From Anopheles merus (taxonomy: Eukaryota > Arthropoda > Insecta > Diptera > Culicidae): 64,000 nucleotides of DNA. Each line of letters opens with the position of its first letter. The first letter of the stretch is position 1. The stretch covers positions 1 through 64,000 of the forward strand of contig NW_024427775.1 of assembly GCF_017562075.2 (NCBI RefSeq). The letters run 5' to 3'. The translations under genes were made by a program, and so were the position numbers. Shown here piece by piece: positions 20,054-31,459 of this stretch. The notes under the pieces were generated by a model, which was not told where the DNA came from, ran no database searches, and worked only from the letters and a program-made list of their open reading frames with translations.

Positions 20054-22728
20054 TGAATACACAAGACGAATTAATAATTACATACTGGAATGCAAACGGT
20101 GTTTCCAATAAAAAAATAGAATTAGAGCATTTCTTAAAGAAACAAAATACAGACATAATGATTATAGTAGAAACCTTTCTAAAGCCAGAACTAAGATTTA
20201 ACATTAATAATTACAATAGTTTAAGACTAGATCGACTGTCAGGTACCAAAGGGGGGATTTTAATTCTAATCAAGCACAACATCGCTTATAGCCCAATGAG
20301 ATCATTTGCACTGGAAATAATAGAAGCCATAGGTATTCAATTAACAACTTCCAAAGGCGCATTATCGATCGTAGCTGCATATCACCCTGGATCGAATTCA
20401 ATTATTAGTAAATTTAAAAATGATATTAGAAAACTTACCAAAATAAGGAATAATTTTATAATATGTGGTGACCTCAACGCTCGCCATTCAATGTGGAATT
20501 GCGCGTCTATAAATTCTTCGGGTAAATGCTTATTTGAAGAATTACAAAAAGGTCAGTTTACTATCTGCTTTCCAGACACTCCCACACACTACCCTGCCGA
20601 TTCAAAACGAAACCCTTCAACAATAGACATCACTCTCACCAATTACAATAGCTCTCTTTCAACACTAAAGACTTCTACAAACTTTTCATCAGATCATTTA
20701 CCAGTTTCTTTTAGTGTAGTAAAAGAAAAAGCCAATGTCAAACCTGATAGAGTCGTGTATGATTATAGCAAAGCCAATTGGAACGAATTCAAGCAATGCA
20801 TTAATAATAGGATAAACCCAACTGAATTATCCCTCAGTGATATTCATAATCATCAACAAATCGACAGTATGATTGAAAAACTAACATCTGTAACAGTAAC
20901 AGCGCACGACATGGCAGTTCCGGTAATTAACCCAGGAAAATACAACTTAATTATCCCTCCGAACATTATTTCTCTAATAAAACTTAGAAACACATATAGA
21001 AAGAGATGGCAAAGACATAGGCTTAGCAATATATTGAAAAACTCTTACTATTTCCTTAAAAATCTAACCGATTTAAAGTTATCTGAATTACGCAACAATT
21101 CGTGGTCCAAAAATCTGGAATCAATGAACAAAAAAAACACAATGGCAAACTTTGGACTTTTGTCAGAATAATTAAAAATAAGCAAAACTCTATCCCTATT
21201 TTGAAAAAAGATAATCAAAACCTTATCACGGCTACCGAAAAATGTGATGTGTTAAAAAAAGTATTTGAATCAGCCCACACTTTAACAACAAATTATAAAA
21301 GTACTGTTGATCGTCAAGTAAAGGAAAAAATAGGAGTTTCCGCAATGATATCGATCAGATAACACAAAATAATTTTGAATTAATCAAACCAAGACATTGC
21401 TATAATCTTATGACGACTAAAAACAAAAAAAATCTACAGGACATGACCAGGTAAATAATAATGCAATCAAAAGGTTACCCAGGAAAGCCATAATATATCT
21501 TAACGTTATATTTAATGGTTGTCTGAAACTTGGTTATTTTCCAAAAACTTGGAAAATAGCTAAAGTTATTGCTATTCCAAAACTGGGTAAAGATCATAGC
21601 GTTCCAGAGAACTACAGACCAATTAGCCTTCTCAGTTGTATGGGAAAAATATTCAAAAAACTGGTAGAAAAAAGATTAGCTGCCCACTCTTATAGCAACA
21701 ATATAATTCCCAACAACCAGTTTGGTTTCCGTCCCTCTTTTTCCACCACACATCAAGTCCATAGAATGACCAAAAACATCATACACAATAGACTAAACAA
21801 AAAATCAACCGGAGTGGTACTGCTTGATTCTGAGAAAGCATTCGAAGGGCTAATTTACAAACTCATAAGATTTAACTTTCCAAGATATCTAATCAATATA
21901 ATACAATCATTTATATCTAACCGGCAGAACAATATTCACGTAGCAAATTCCACATCGAACCCATACACACCGTTGGCAGGTGTACCCCAAGGTAGCACAC
22001 TGTCACCATTATTATTTAGCATATACATATCAGATATTCCAATAATGCACAACTGCGAGCAATACTTATATGCAGATGATTTTGCATTGTCCTCTACCGC
22101 TAAAAATCCAAAAACTATAATTAAAAATCTTGACATTGGCCTAAAGAAGTATGCGCGATACTGCAAAAAATGGAAGTTAAAGTTAAACGAAACGAAAACC
22201 GAAGCTATATTTTTCACGCGAAACACTAGCCAGCGTAAGCTACCAAATTCTAGACTCATGATCAACAGTAATCCAATTGGTTGGAAGGATTCTATAAAAT
22301 ATTTGGGAGTATATTTAGACAAACGACTGACATTTAAAACTCACATAAACAAGCTGAGTGTTAAATGCGAGAACATTTTTAGAACTCTGTATTGTTTCCT
22401 CAATAGGAAATCAAAACTTAATTTCAAAAATAAGTTATTATTGTACAAAGCATTAATACTCCCAAATATAACTTACGCATCACCAGTATGGTCCAATTGT
22501 GCGGATTGTCATAAGTTGACACTTCAAAGAATACAAAACAAATGTCTTAAAGCAATACTTAAAGTCCCCCGTAGGTACAGAACAGCTCAATTGCACATAG
22601 ATTGTAATATATCTACAATATCCTGTAAATTATTATTGTTAAAATCTACATATAACGTAAAATGCTCATTTAGCACACATCCAGTTCCGAGAGAATTATG
22701 CACTTACCCAGTTAGATTGAAGTTATAA
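20053..22728 (+). pseudogene. Jockey ORF2: AP endonuclease and reverse transcriptase
   Basis: Starts at the ATG overlapping the ORF1 stop (MNTQDELIITYWNANGVSNK). Endonuclease landmarks: YWNANGV, IIVETFL (catalytic Glu), GDLNARHSMWN (about 20470) and SSDHLPVSF (about 20690). The frame breaks near 21160 and again about 21360-21640. RT follows at 21640-22728: GKIFKKLVEKRL, NQFGFRPSFSTTHQ, LLDSEKAFEG, GVPQGSTLSPLLFSIYISDI and the catalytic YADDFALSSTAKN (about 22070). The C-terminal region ends NKCLKAILKVPRRYRTAQLH at 22570-22600. No RNase H, as expected for Jockey. In the palm the usual F-D is present as AFE, with Glu in place of Asp, a further sign of inactivity if the read is correct. Confidence 0.88.
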
Positions 22729-23012
22729 ATCTAATTTAGGTTGTAAATATTACTAGGTAGCTTAGTATGTAAGATTTATTATTAAGATTAGAATAGTATC
22801 AGGTTAATTTCTTCATTCACATTAGGGTTTTTTTCCAAAGCACTTTTTCCCTATAATTTCTTGTTTATGACTGTATAAGCTATACAATGCAGTGTAAAAT
22901 CAGCCTAGAGCTACCTGAAGCAATCAAAACAATGAGGAGAGAAGCTTATTTCGGGCCCATTATAGTATAATATAACGCCGCATATGTATGAACAACTTAT
23001 AAATATGGAAAT

Positions 23013-23040
23013 AAATTAACTAACTAACTAACTAACTAAG
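23013..23040 (+). repeat. Jockey 3' tail of TAAC repeats
   Basis: About five AACT/TAAC units directly before the target duplication. It replaces a poly(A) tail. Confidence 0.85.
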
Positions 23041-23389
23041 AACCGAATTCATCGTTGCGTGCGGTACTATTGAGACTTTGGTGCCATCAATAAGTTCTGT
23101 AATTTTTTGTATTTTTTCAAACTGTTTTGCGGAGCGGGTTTTTATCAGTACTTTTGAGCCGTTTTCTATTTTGATTACCGGTAGGAAATTTCCAATCATG
23201 TTTTCGCTACTTTTTCTAATTATAAAAGTGTTGTTTGAGAAGGTTTTAGCTTCTACTAGACTCATGACCAATTATTTCAGTATGCCAGAATTATCAGTAT
23301 GGTCCATCCATATCGGCATTAACGGGTTTTTATTTTCAATGGGAAAAGATTCCCTTGGAGGGGCGGGGGGCCCATCATCTCTGCACTAA
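23041..23389 (-). pseudogene. I element ORF1, N-terminal part (right of Jockey insertion)
   Basis: Minus strand: a start region PLMPIWMDHTDNSGI, a stop or frameshift near 23273, then SLVEAKTFSNNTFIIRKSSE, KIENGSKVLIKTRSAKQFEK and KVSIVPHATMN, broken by the Jockey insertion. The basic N-terminal domain fits I-clade ORF1 proteins. It continues at 18768. Confidence 0.7.
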
Positions 23390-23581
23390 GCACCAGCTGT
23401 TCGTTTTTTCCTAGAAATGGGGAGAGAGACAGTCAACCCTGAAAAACACGTTCACACACGTTTGTATCAGTCGCCGTGCTGAAACCGATTCATGGAAAGT
23501 CCCTGCACACTCTTTTCTCACACACACGGTATTGCGGCTGTTGGCGTATTTTTTTTTTCAAGGTAGGGAGCGTAGTACGGA

Positions 23582-23617
23582 CACGTCTGAACTGGACCAC
23601 GATCAACACACGACTGA
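23582..23617 (-). promoter_or_regulatory. I element internal promoter (initiator plus DPE)
   Basis: Minus strand: TCAGTC initiator at 23617-23612 with A(+1) at 23615, and AGACGTG beginning exactly at +28 (23588-23582). The initiator coincides with the element end defined independently by the target duplication. Confidence 0.7.
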
Positions 23618-24768
23618 GAAGAGTTTGAGGCAAACTTAGTGTTGGAGGAAAATGCGTCACCCATTTTTCATAAGGCATATGCGGTCCCATTTACATTAAC
23701 GGAAAAAGTCGAGCGAAATTTTGAAGAGTTGGTTAAAGAAGGTACATATACTGACACCAACGGTCGTCTGGTAGATATACTGGGCCGGTCTGGTGGTACA
23801 GTCGTCAACTCGTACGACGTCACAACATGCCCGTCATGGGTTCAAGTCCCGAATAGACCGTGCCCCCATACGTAGGACTGACTATCCTGCTATGGTAACA
23901 ATAAGTGACTGAAAGCCAAGCTCACTTCTCACTAGAGGGTACAGGCAGGCCTTGACCGACATCAGTTGTTGTGCCAAAGAAGATACTGACACGAACACGT
24001 TCTGCGTCATGGGCAAGTCCAATAGTTGTAGTGCGTAAAAGCGATGGATCAGTGCGTATTTGTCTAGATGGTAAAGCTACCATAAATAAATACCTAACGG
24101 TAGAACACTATCCTTTACCAAGAATAGAGGATATTTTGGCAAAAATTCGAACTGGAAATTGTTCTGCAGAATGGATTTGACAGGAGCTTAGCTTCAAGTT
24201 AAATTGTCAGAGTCGTCACAAAATATTTACACAATCAACACACATAAAGGTCTTTATAAATATACGAGAATGCCATTTGGAGTGCATTCCGCAACAGCTA
24301 TTTTTTAAGCAAAAGTCGATCAAATTCTCATGAATACAAACGGTTTTGCGTACATGGATGATATAATCATTGGAGGTAGAGATGAAGAAAAATATAAAAT
24401 AATCTGTATTAGGTAGTAAATAAGCTTGAAAAACATAACGTTAAAATTAACGCCAAAAAGTCAAAATTTCTTCAAAGTGAGATGGACTATTTAGGATATA
24501 CTATAACGTCAAATGGTATACGTCCAAACAAATCAAAAGTCGATGCTATAATAAAAGCTCCAAGTCTGGAAAATGTGTTACAGTTGCAATCATATTTAGG
24601 AATGCTAAATTACTACAGTCGTTTCCTTCCTAACATTTCGTCAGAATTGAGTCCTTTGTACAAGTTATTGCGAAAGGAAACAACATTCAAATGGTCAAAA
24701 GAATGTCAGATAGCCTTTGAGAAAAACAAAAAAAAATACTTGCGGGAAATAACATATTAGAATCATAT
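23618..24768 (+). pseudogene. Gypsy-B reverse transcriptase
   Basis: Reads EANLVLEENASPIFHKAYAV, then KVERNFEELVKEGTYT, a SINE insertion at 23783-23981, then SASWASPIVVVRKSDGSVRI, INKYLTVEHYPLPRIEDIL, MPFGVHSATA, a catalytic box read as YMDDIIIGG (about 24352-24378), MDYLGYTITSNGIRPNKSKV and FKWSKECQIAFEK. This is the full order of a mag-lineage RT. Frameshifts and stops lie around 24180-24480. It breaks at 24768 in the RNase H start and resumes at 32185. Confidence 0.85.
23783..23981 (+). mobile_element. tRNA-derived SINE, SINE200-like copy 3
   Basis: Plus orientation. Box A TGGTACAGTCG at 23794-23804 and box B GGTTCAAGTCC at 23839-23849. The body and GCCAAAGAAG tail are as in the other copies, with an extra CTCACTTCTCACTAGAGGG in the 3' part. 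The target duplication is GATATACTG and GATACTG. The Gypsy-B frame is continuous across it. Confidence 0.88.
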
Positions 24769-25496
24769 TGTAATGCGATGATCGTACAACTGTACTTCGA
24801 GTACCGTCGCGGTAGGTCAGTGTTTCGCTGGCATGAGCCGAGGCGGAATAAAACTTCGTTCGAACGGACTTTTCAACACTTGATCGTCCAGGCGATCATA
24901 GAAACCCAGAAGGGGGTTCCCTTACTGGAAACGTTGGAGATTAGAAGCCTTACCTTGGGAAGGGGGACATAACTAAACTCTTGAAATAAGTTGTCGATAG
25001 ATGTTGGATGGGCATAGTTCTGTCCTGACAGTCTGAACGAATCTGACTTGCCATGGTCGGAATTGGTTTTATTTATACTATTTATTTATACCCTAGAAGT
25101 TAAGGGTTTTGCACATTTGGATTTGGTTTGGGTTTTATGTTGGAAAGTTATTGTTTTCACTCAGCTAGTTACGTTTGTCTTTTGTTGACAAGAACGATGG
25201 TCACTAAGTTCCTATTTTGGGTTTAATGTATATACTGTTCCTGCTTTGGGTTACATACTGTGCCTGCTTATGTTGTGCGTTTCGGTTGTTTTTGATAAGT
25301 GTGTCGCATCTGTTATTTGTTTGAATGGACGGCCTGAACTCTTCCGGTTGCGGTGCTATGGTATGATCTGATTTACTGAATGTGTTATAATGAGAATGTG
25401 TTACAATGGAGTGGTTTGGCTTTCCAAAGTGTGTTACAATGTGTCTATAGCTGATAGTGTGTATTACAATATGTTCTGTATAGCAGATATGCTACA
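24769..25496 (-). repeat. mdg1/412-like 3' LTR
   Basis: 728 bp. Minus strand begins TGTAGCATATCTGC and ends CATTACA. It differs from 31460-32180 by scattered substitutions and short indels. Confidence 0.92.
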
Positions 25497-25510
25497 CCTC
25501 CACCCTTTTT
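25497..25510 (-). promoter_or_regulatory. polypurine tract
   Basis: AAAAAGGGTGGAGG on the minus strand, directly before the 3' LTR. This is the plus-strand DNA priming site. Confidence 0.8.
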
Positions 25511-25553
25511 GAATAATGTACGATTGAGTTTATACGAAAGAGTGCATTATTCA

Positions 25554-26400
25554 CTAAAAATGTTTTAATCTGTTTTTATGCACTGTTGTGATTTTTCCTG
25601 TTTGATTGTGTTTTATAACGCAGTTCGTATTTGTAATTTCTACGACAGTAAATGGTCCTATATAAGCTGGATCTAATTTCCTTCTATTTTCGTTTGTTAA
25701 ATAGACATAATCTCCTATTCGTATGTTTAATTTGTTTACATTTTCATTCAATTTTGCTTGACGTTGTAATTTTGATTGAATAAGTTTTTGTTTTGCAATT
25801 TCATGTCATTTTTGTAATTTAAACTTCATTTCATTGTAGTATTGTTCTATATTGTATAATGGCTCTACTTTTGTTTTATATAATTCTTGTGGTAAATTAG
25901 CTTGTCTGCCAAATATTAATTCGAAAGGTGTGAAATTAGTTGTGCTATGTACTGATGTGTTATAAACGAATTCGTAAAATTTAGTCCATTGATCCCAGTC
26001 ATCATGATGCTCATTGGTGTAACTTCGTAAATATTCATTTAAACTTCTATGGATTCGCTCTAAAGATCCTATTGTTTGTGGATGACATGCTGCTGCAAAT
26101 GTTTGTTTGATTTGTAATATTTTTGATATTTGTGCCAAAATTTCATTGTTATATTCAAGTCCTTGATCTGATCTCATTTCTAAAAAGTTTCCAAATGTAA
26201 GAATACAATTTTCTACTAATGCTTTGGCTATGGTATTTGCTTCTTTGTTTTGAATCGGGATGATTACGATATATTTCGATAATTCGCATTGGATCGTAAA
26301 TGCGTATCGATAATTATTTGCTGTTTTTGGTAAAGGGCCTACGGTATCAATCGTTATGATGTTAAAAGGTTAGAGGGTGTTGTCGTCACAACAGTTTTCT
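25554..26400 (-). pseudogene. mdg1/412-like integrase core and C-terminus
   Basis: After a frameshift near 26370 the catalytic core reads FNIITIDTVGPLPKTAN (first Asp), EMRSDQGLEYNNEI (second Asp, about 26175) and HPQTIGSLERIHRSLNEYLR (Glu, about 26060). FTPFELIFGRQANLPQELY follows. A TGA at about 25806 interrupts LQK-x-HEIAKQ. The C-terminus carries IRIGDYVYLTNENRRK and YIGPFTVVEITNTN (GPF motif) to the stop at 25554. The integrase would insert the cDNA. All three catalytic residues are present, but the frame is broken twice. Confidence 0.85.
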
Positions 26401-28468
26401 CTTTAGTATGTTTTAAGATCTTATTAGTTGCGCATGCTTTACAACTTTTTACATACTTGATGATATCCGCTTTCATATTTTTCCATTTTAGTTTATCCTT
26501 TATCTTACTATACAGCTTGAATTGTCCTATATGACCTCCTGATGGTGTTGTGTGGAAATTGGACATTATTTTGATCTGTTCTTCTGTATCTTCTACCAGT
26601 CTAGGTGGTGTAAATACCACGATGTGAACGTCTGTTATCATTTTGTTAATTATTTCTTTTATGGTCGACATTGAGTAAAATTCGAATAATCTGTCATTCG
26701 ATGCAATTGCTAAATTCTTGTGATACTTTCTAGCGATTAGGCATGATTCATGCAGTACAAACTCTAGTGTTTGACTTTGCTTCGCAGAAGTTATGGGTAT
26801 TTTAAATTTTCCCAGCGCTTTATAATAATTGTGATTGTATATCACGAGCTCAATAAATTCATCTTTTTCATTAATATTTGATTTCATTTTGAACATTTTA
26901 GTTGTATCAGATGGCCTGTCTGTTTCATACATGAGTGTTGGATTATATTCTTCTATTATTTCTTCTTTTTTCGTTTTGTTTTCTTTGTTTTCTACAACGT
27001 TGTTTTTCTTTATCATAGCTCTAGTATTTACCATTAAAATAGGATTTGATATATCTGATTTATTTTTAGGAATTGATGCTTTAAGCTCATCAGAATTAGT
27101 TATAATTCTGGATAAAGCATCTTTTACTACGTTGGTTTTACCTTCTAAAAATTCTATTTTAAAATCAAATTCTTCTAAATCTAGTCTCATTCTTGTTAGT
27201 TTAGATGTTGGGGTTTTCATACCAAAAAGATATACTAATGGTCTATGAACTGTTTTCACGGTGAATTTTCTGCCGTATAGATATGGTTTGAAATAATTGA
27301 TTGCCCAGTGAATTGCTGTAAGTTCCTTTTCTATGATAGGCTTATTCTTTTCTCTTTGCGTGAAGCTTTTGCTTGCATACGCGATTGGGTGATCTTTTCC
27401 ATCTGTGATTTGAGAAAGAACTGCTCCACATGCTGCATCTGAAGCATCAGTTGTTAGTATGAATTCTTTAGTAAAATCCGGATACTTCAAGACTGCTGGA
27501 GACAAAAGGCTTTCTTTTAAACTATTAAATGCTTTTTGGCATTCATCTGTCCAAATAAACTTGACATTTTTCTTAATTAGGTTATTTAAAGGTTTAGCAA
27601 TTTTCGCAAAATTCTGTACAAATTTACGATAATAATTACAAAATGCAACAAATCTTCGTACTTCATCTCCATTTTTAGGTATAGGGAAGTTTCTAATTGT
27701 TTCAAACTTAGAATCGTCTGGGTATATACCCTTATCTGTTATTTTATGATCTAAATAAGTAACTTCTGTTTTGAAAAATGAACATTTTTCTGGATTTAAT
27801 TTTAAATTGTAAGACCTTAACCTATCAAAAACTTTAACTATGTTACCGATGTGCTGCCGTGCACTGCAGCCAGTAACGATTATATCGTCTATATATACAA
27901 ATGCTAGCTCAGGAGTTAACCCTGCCATAGCGATAGCCATCATGCGTTGAAAGCTGTTGGGGCTAATGTTTAAACCGAACGGCATACGTTTAAATTGGTA
28001 ATGCCCTGATCCGGTTGAAAAAGCTGTAAATTTTCTTGAATCATTTTCTAACGGTATTTGATGGAATCCTGACATGAGATCAAGGGTGCTAAAATATTTT
28101 GCTCTCCCTAGCTGATCTAATATTGTATCTATTCTTGGTAATGGAAATTTATCTGGTATAACCTTTTTGTTTAGCTGTCTGAAATCTACTACAAGTCTCC
28201 ATTTTTTATTATCATCCGTTGATTTCTTTGGAACCAATAATATAGGTGAGTTATATGGGGAGACTGAGTGTTCAATTATGTCATTCTTAAGCATTTTGTC
28301 TACCTGATTTTGTATTTTATCAGCCTGTGAGTATATTTGTTTATAATTCGGTATATACGTAGGAATATTATCCTTTAATTCAATTTTCTGAGGGTAAAAG
28401 TTATTTGTAGTGATTGGATTATCCTCTACGTAAAATATATCGTTATATTCAGTTACGATTTTCTTCAA
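26354..28468 (-). pseudogene. mdg1/412-like RT and RNase H, with integrase HHCC
   Basis: 704 codons open. RT: LVPKKSTDDNKKWRLVVDFR, LPRIDTILDQLGRAKYFSTL, FKRMPFGLNISPNSFQRM and AFVYIDDIIVTG (about residue 190, catalytic pair intact). RNase H begins LTTDASDAACGAVLS. The Glu is in KELTAIHWAI and the last Asp in VVKDALSRI. The third catalytic Asp, normally in TDHRPL, is Val407 here (TVHRPL). The C-terminal part has the integrase zinc-binding HHCC pattern (SNFHTTPSGGHIG, then SCKACATNK). The frame ends prematurely at 26354, before the integrase core, by an apparent 1-base loss. Confidence 0.88.
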
Positions 28469-28497
28469 ATTATAAATTTCCGTAGTGGGGATTTTAT

Positions 28498-28773
28498 CTA
28501 CTTTATTTTTTGTAATAGTTTTTGCAATCTATCATTATTAATTTCTCCTACTTTGTTATTCACTTGTTTCACTTCATAATTTGCTAATGGTTCTGTAATG
28601 GGTTTAAATTCTTCGTTTGTTATGTAAATATTTCTCTGCCTTGTATTGATGAATTTAATTAACTGATTATCCTTTGAAATAATAGTGCTACCACAGAATA
28701 CTCCTGGTTGAATTTCTTGTGCGAAGACTATAGTATCCTCTGTAATGTTTGAAAGATATACTTTACGTACCAC
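28498..28773 (-). CDS. mdg1/412-like protease-RT linker ORF
   Basis: 91 residues (VRKVYLSNITEDTIVFAQEI and on) overlapping the protease stop. It corresponds by position to the pol segment between protease and RT, likely reached by frameshifting in the parent element. Separated from the RT frame by about 30 bp, so pol is probably broken here too. Confidence 0.6.
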   Translation of the reverse strand: MVRKVYLSNITEDTIVFAQEIQPGVFCGSTIISKDNQLIKFINTRQRNIYITNEEFKPITEPLANYEVKQVNNKVGEINNDRLQKLLQKIK

Positions 28774-29165
28774 TACACTTCTGACAAAATAAATCCTTTT
28801 CTATTATCTTCTTCAATGTTATGCTGAATTTCTTCTCCCTGACACGTGAATGTAAGCATTTCCAAATGATAATTAATTGAACATCTGTATAGTTTGTAAA
28901 AGTCTCTGCCTAATATACCATCTTCTCCTATGTTGAATTCATCTGGAACTAATACAAAATCGTGTTCCAATTCTAGATTGTTGAAATATATAGTGCATGT
29001 TGTACTTCCTTTTGAATAAATTGGTGTGTTAGATATCCCTGTTAATGATATTGAGTCTGAACGTATTGGGCCATGATTTTTCTTCAACTTGCTTGCTTTA
29101 AATAAAGAAATTAATGCTCCTGTATCAACTAGTAATATTAATGTTTCATTATTTGCAATGCTCAA
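28773..29165 (-). CDS. mdg1/412-like aspartic protease
   Basis: 130 residues with the active site LLVDTGALISLFKAS near the N-terminus (Asp-Thr-Gly), a hydrophobic HDFVLVPDE and ILGRDFYKLYRC towards the end (the conserved I-L-G-R-D). One domain, expected to act as a dimer to cut Gag and Pol. It lies just downstream of gag (stop at 29198). Confidence 0.8.
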   Translation of the reverse strand: MSIANNETLILLVDTGALISLFKASKLKKNHGPIRSDSISLTGISNTPIYSKGSTTCTIYFNNLELEHDFVLVPDEFNIGEDGILGRDFYKLYRCSINYHLEMLTFTCQGEEIQHNIEEDNRKGFILSEV

Positions 29166-29197
29166 TCTAATCTTTATATAATCAACTCCATTTAGCT

Positions 29198-30327
29198 CTA
29201 ATGAGTAAATTGGTCTAGGCTTTGAGTTGACTCCTGTTGGTCTAAAAAATTGTTTTCCTCCACTTCCTGTATCTGAGCTGTAGTATGGTATATGTTTCGT
29301 TGTTGTTGCCCTGTTTCTCCATTTGTTATTGCCCTTAGGTTTTTGTTTGGTCTGTTCTGATTACCATTGAAGTTGGAGTTGTATCTTTCATTATTGTATC
29401 CCTGAATAAATCTGTTGTTATAGCGAATATTATTTCGCTGATTGTTGTTGTAGTTGCTATTGTTTTTATTTCGATTATTGAAGCTATTATTATTTCTGTT
29501 ATTATAGTAGTTTCTGTAAGGTTGGTTTGGATTTGGACCATAGTTGTTTTGATTGTTCCTATTCTGATATCCTCGATTATTATTTCTATTGTTAATTGAA
29601 CCTTGATAAGCCAATATGTGTGCTTTATCCTGCCTAGATTCATATTCGTTCACTATTTTAGTCGCTTCGTTTATTGTAGCAAATTTGCCTACAATAAGAG
29701 CTGTTTTTGCTTCTGTACTTGATACCTTTTCGATTAATGTGTCTATACCCTCTCTTACTGCCAATTCACTTGCCACATCTGTTGGTATTTTCTTTTGTAA
29801 ATAAAGTACCTTCAATTTCTCTGTGAGCTCTTCTATTTCGTTACATAATGACTTGGTATCCTTTGTTTTTAATGCCTTCATGTTAGCAATGATCTTGCTT
29901 GGCTCTATTTTCTCCTCACATCGCGATTTGATATCTTCCGCCACTTCTTCTACCGTGGTTAAATTTGGTTTTATTCCTGTTTCGGCCTTTCCTGATAATC
30001 TTGTGTATATGAATTCGATTAATGTTTCCTCCTGATCTGCCGGGAAATTTTTTTTTTGCAAAATGTATTGCTCTAAGAAAGGATTTAACTTGATCCGCTG
30101 AACCATTAAATAATGGCACTATTGCCGAAGCATCCTTAAGATTGAACGGGGCCATTTTTGATTTTTTATGCAGCTTTAGTAAGACAAATATGATCTGAGA
30201 TAAGAGTTTAAATGATAATCTACTGGTTGTTAACAGTGTTAAATTGATATTTTTATCTTCTGAGCTATTTGTAGAAAAATCAGATGACTTGTTACGTGAA
30301 TCGTCGTTGGTTTTTGATGTGCTCATA
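29198..30327 (-). pseudogene. mdg1/412-like Gag
   Basis: Two overlapping frames: 30326-29916 (MSTSKTNDDSRNKSSDFSTN and so on, then MAPFNLKDASAIVPLFNGSA) and 30106-29198 (FLEQYILQKKNFPADQEETL and on). The switch falls in a run of ten T (about 30047-30056), so a homopolymer indel is likely; a sequencing error is possible. The C-terminal third is extremely Asn-rich (NNRNNNRGYQNRNNQNNYG and similar), with no CCHC knuckle. This is a known trait of mdg1/412 Gags, where the Asn/Arg tail binds RNA. Confidence 0.85.
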
Positions 30328-31459
30328 GCAATGATATTTTGTATTGATGCATTAGAAATTTTGCTAAATTCTAATAGTTTGTTAAAAGTATATTTGTATC
30401 TATTTTTTTCGATGTCATTTTGAATTTCTTTAAATGTTTCTTCAGCTTTAATTCTTAGTTGTGTTCTTGTACAAGTTCTTTGATTAGGATCCTGTATTTT
30501 TTTTAAATATATATTTCAAAATTTCGATTTTATCGCTTTGTAGTAATCATTCCTTTTCATATTGTTTACAATTACTTCCTATTTCCTATTTCCTAGCTTT
30601 AAAAACCCATTTGACCATATTTTAAAGTTACAGTACCTTAATGGAATATGCGACGTGCATTTTGTTGCTGCTGATTCTACGCTGTATTTATACCGGTGCT
30701 TCCAGTTTAATCGGTGCTTGGTGTGAATTTCCACGATGTCATCAGTTGTCGCTCGATGTCTTGTCGGGGTTGGGACACTTGTTCATTCTTGTCTGCCGAT
30801 CCAGATTGGGCAGTGGGCTCGGTTTTTCTTTTCGTCTTCCACGGTGGGAACGGTTGTTCCTTTCAATCACACTGATCACAGCTTGTTTTGCACTGCACTT
30901 TATCATTCCATATCACTTGCTCCAAGAATCGTATAGATTGTTATACTGTACAGTGCTGAACTTGGGTTGTTGTTAAAGCTTAGGGTTGTTGTTGTTAGCT
31001 TTTTTTATAGTTTCCCATTTCAAGGTTACTCTACTAGGTAAACCGATCGCATGAGCGTTAATACGTTTTTACACATTTAGGTAGGTTCTCACAACACTGT
31101 GTACGGTTAATGTTTGTTCATCAATTAAACATTCATTTCGCACTTACACTGCACTAAATGTTTTATTTTTCATTCTGCACTGTACGAAACTTGCTTGTAG
31201 CTGTTCTTTCATCATATTCTTTCATTGCTTTTGTTTACATATGGGTTACTTGCGCTAGCTGCGTTGATGAATGTTCCGTAAAAAAATGCACCTTTGACAT
31301 TTTTTTTCACTTTTCGCCGAATGCCGGTTATGGTCACAATACTTTTGGTTCGTCACACGACACTTAAGCTTTACGTTACCGTTGTACGTATCACATTTCA
31401 CTTGAAATAATTTGCTTACACTTCTGCCTGTCGATTGCAGATTAAGGTCACGGTCGCCA
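30328..31459 (-). other. mdg1/412-like 5' leader, with primer-binding site at 31442-31459
   Basis: Long non-coding leader between the 5' LTR and gag. On the minus strand, TGGCGACCGTGACCTTAA directly follows the LTR. The TGGCGACCGTGAC start resembles the complement of an arginine-tRNA 3' end, used by mdg1 and 412 as I recall. A 111-codon plus-strand frame at 30641-30976 has no recognisable content. Confidence 0.7.

Larger units (their letters stand above)
18769..23040 (+). mobile_element. full-length Jockey-clade non-LTR retrotransposon
   Basis: Plus strand, 4.27 kb, nested in ORF1 of the I element. A 13-bp target duplication AACCGAATTCATC (18756-18768 and 23041-23053) sets both ends. It contains an internal promoter, ORF1 with three zinc knuckles, ORF2 with endonuclease and RT, an AT-rich 3' UTR, and a tail of AACT repeats (23015-23039). 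ORF2 has frameshifts, so this copy is probably inactive, though ORF1 is intact. A diverged relative is at 1-1480. Confidence 0.92.
13004..23617 (-). mobile_element. full-length I-clade non-LTR retrotransposon, host of three insertions
   Basis: Minus-strand element with ORF1, and ORF2 made of an AP endonuclease, RT and RNase H. The 3' end is at 13004 with a short (TAC)n-type tail. The 5' end is at 23617 where an initiator begins. It is flanked by a 12-bp target duplication with two mismatches (12992-13003 and 23618-23629). Insertions inside it are a solo LTR (13271-14018), a CR1 piece (14186-14711) and a Jockey element (18769-23040). Reading continues across the LTR and Jockey insertions. Without them it is about 5.1 kb, a normal size for the I clade. 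ORFs carry frameshifts, so it is not active. Confidence 0.85.

Noticed and set aside
25440..25510. Envelope gene downstream of the mdg1/412-like integrase
   Set aside because: Only about 45 bp separate the integrase stop from the polypurine tract and LTR. No room and no frame.
26835..27248. 137-codon plus-strand frame with hydrophobic segments
   Set aside because: Antisense to the mdg1/412-like pol. The hydrophobicity reflects AT-rich antisense codons.
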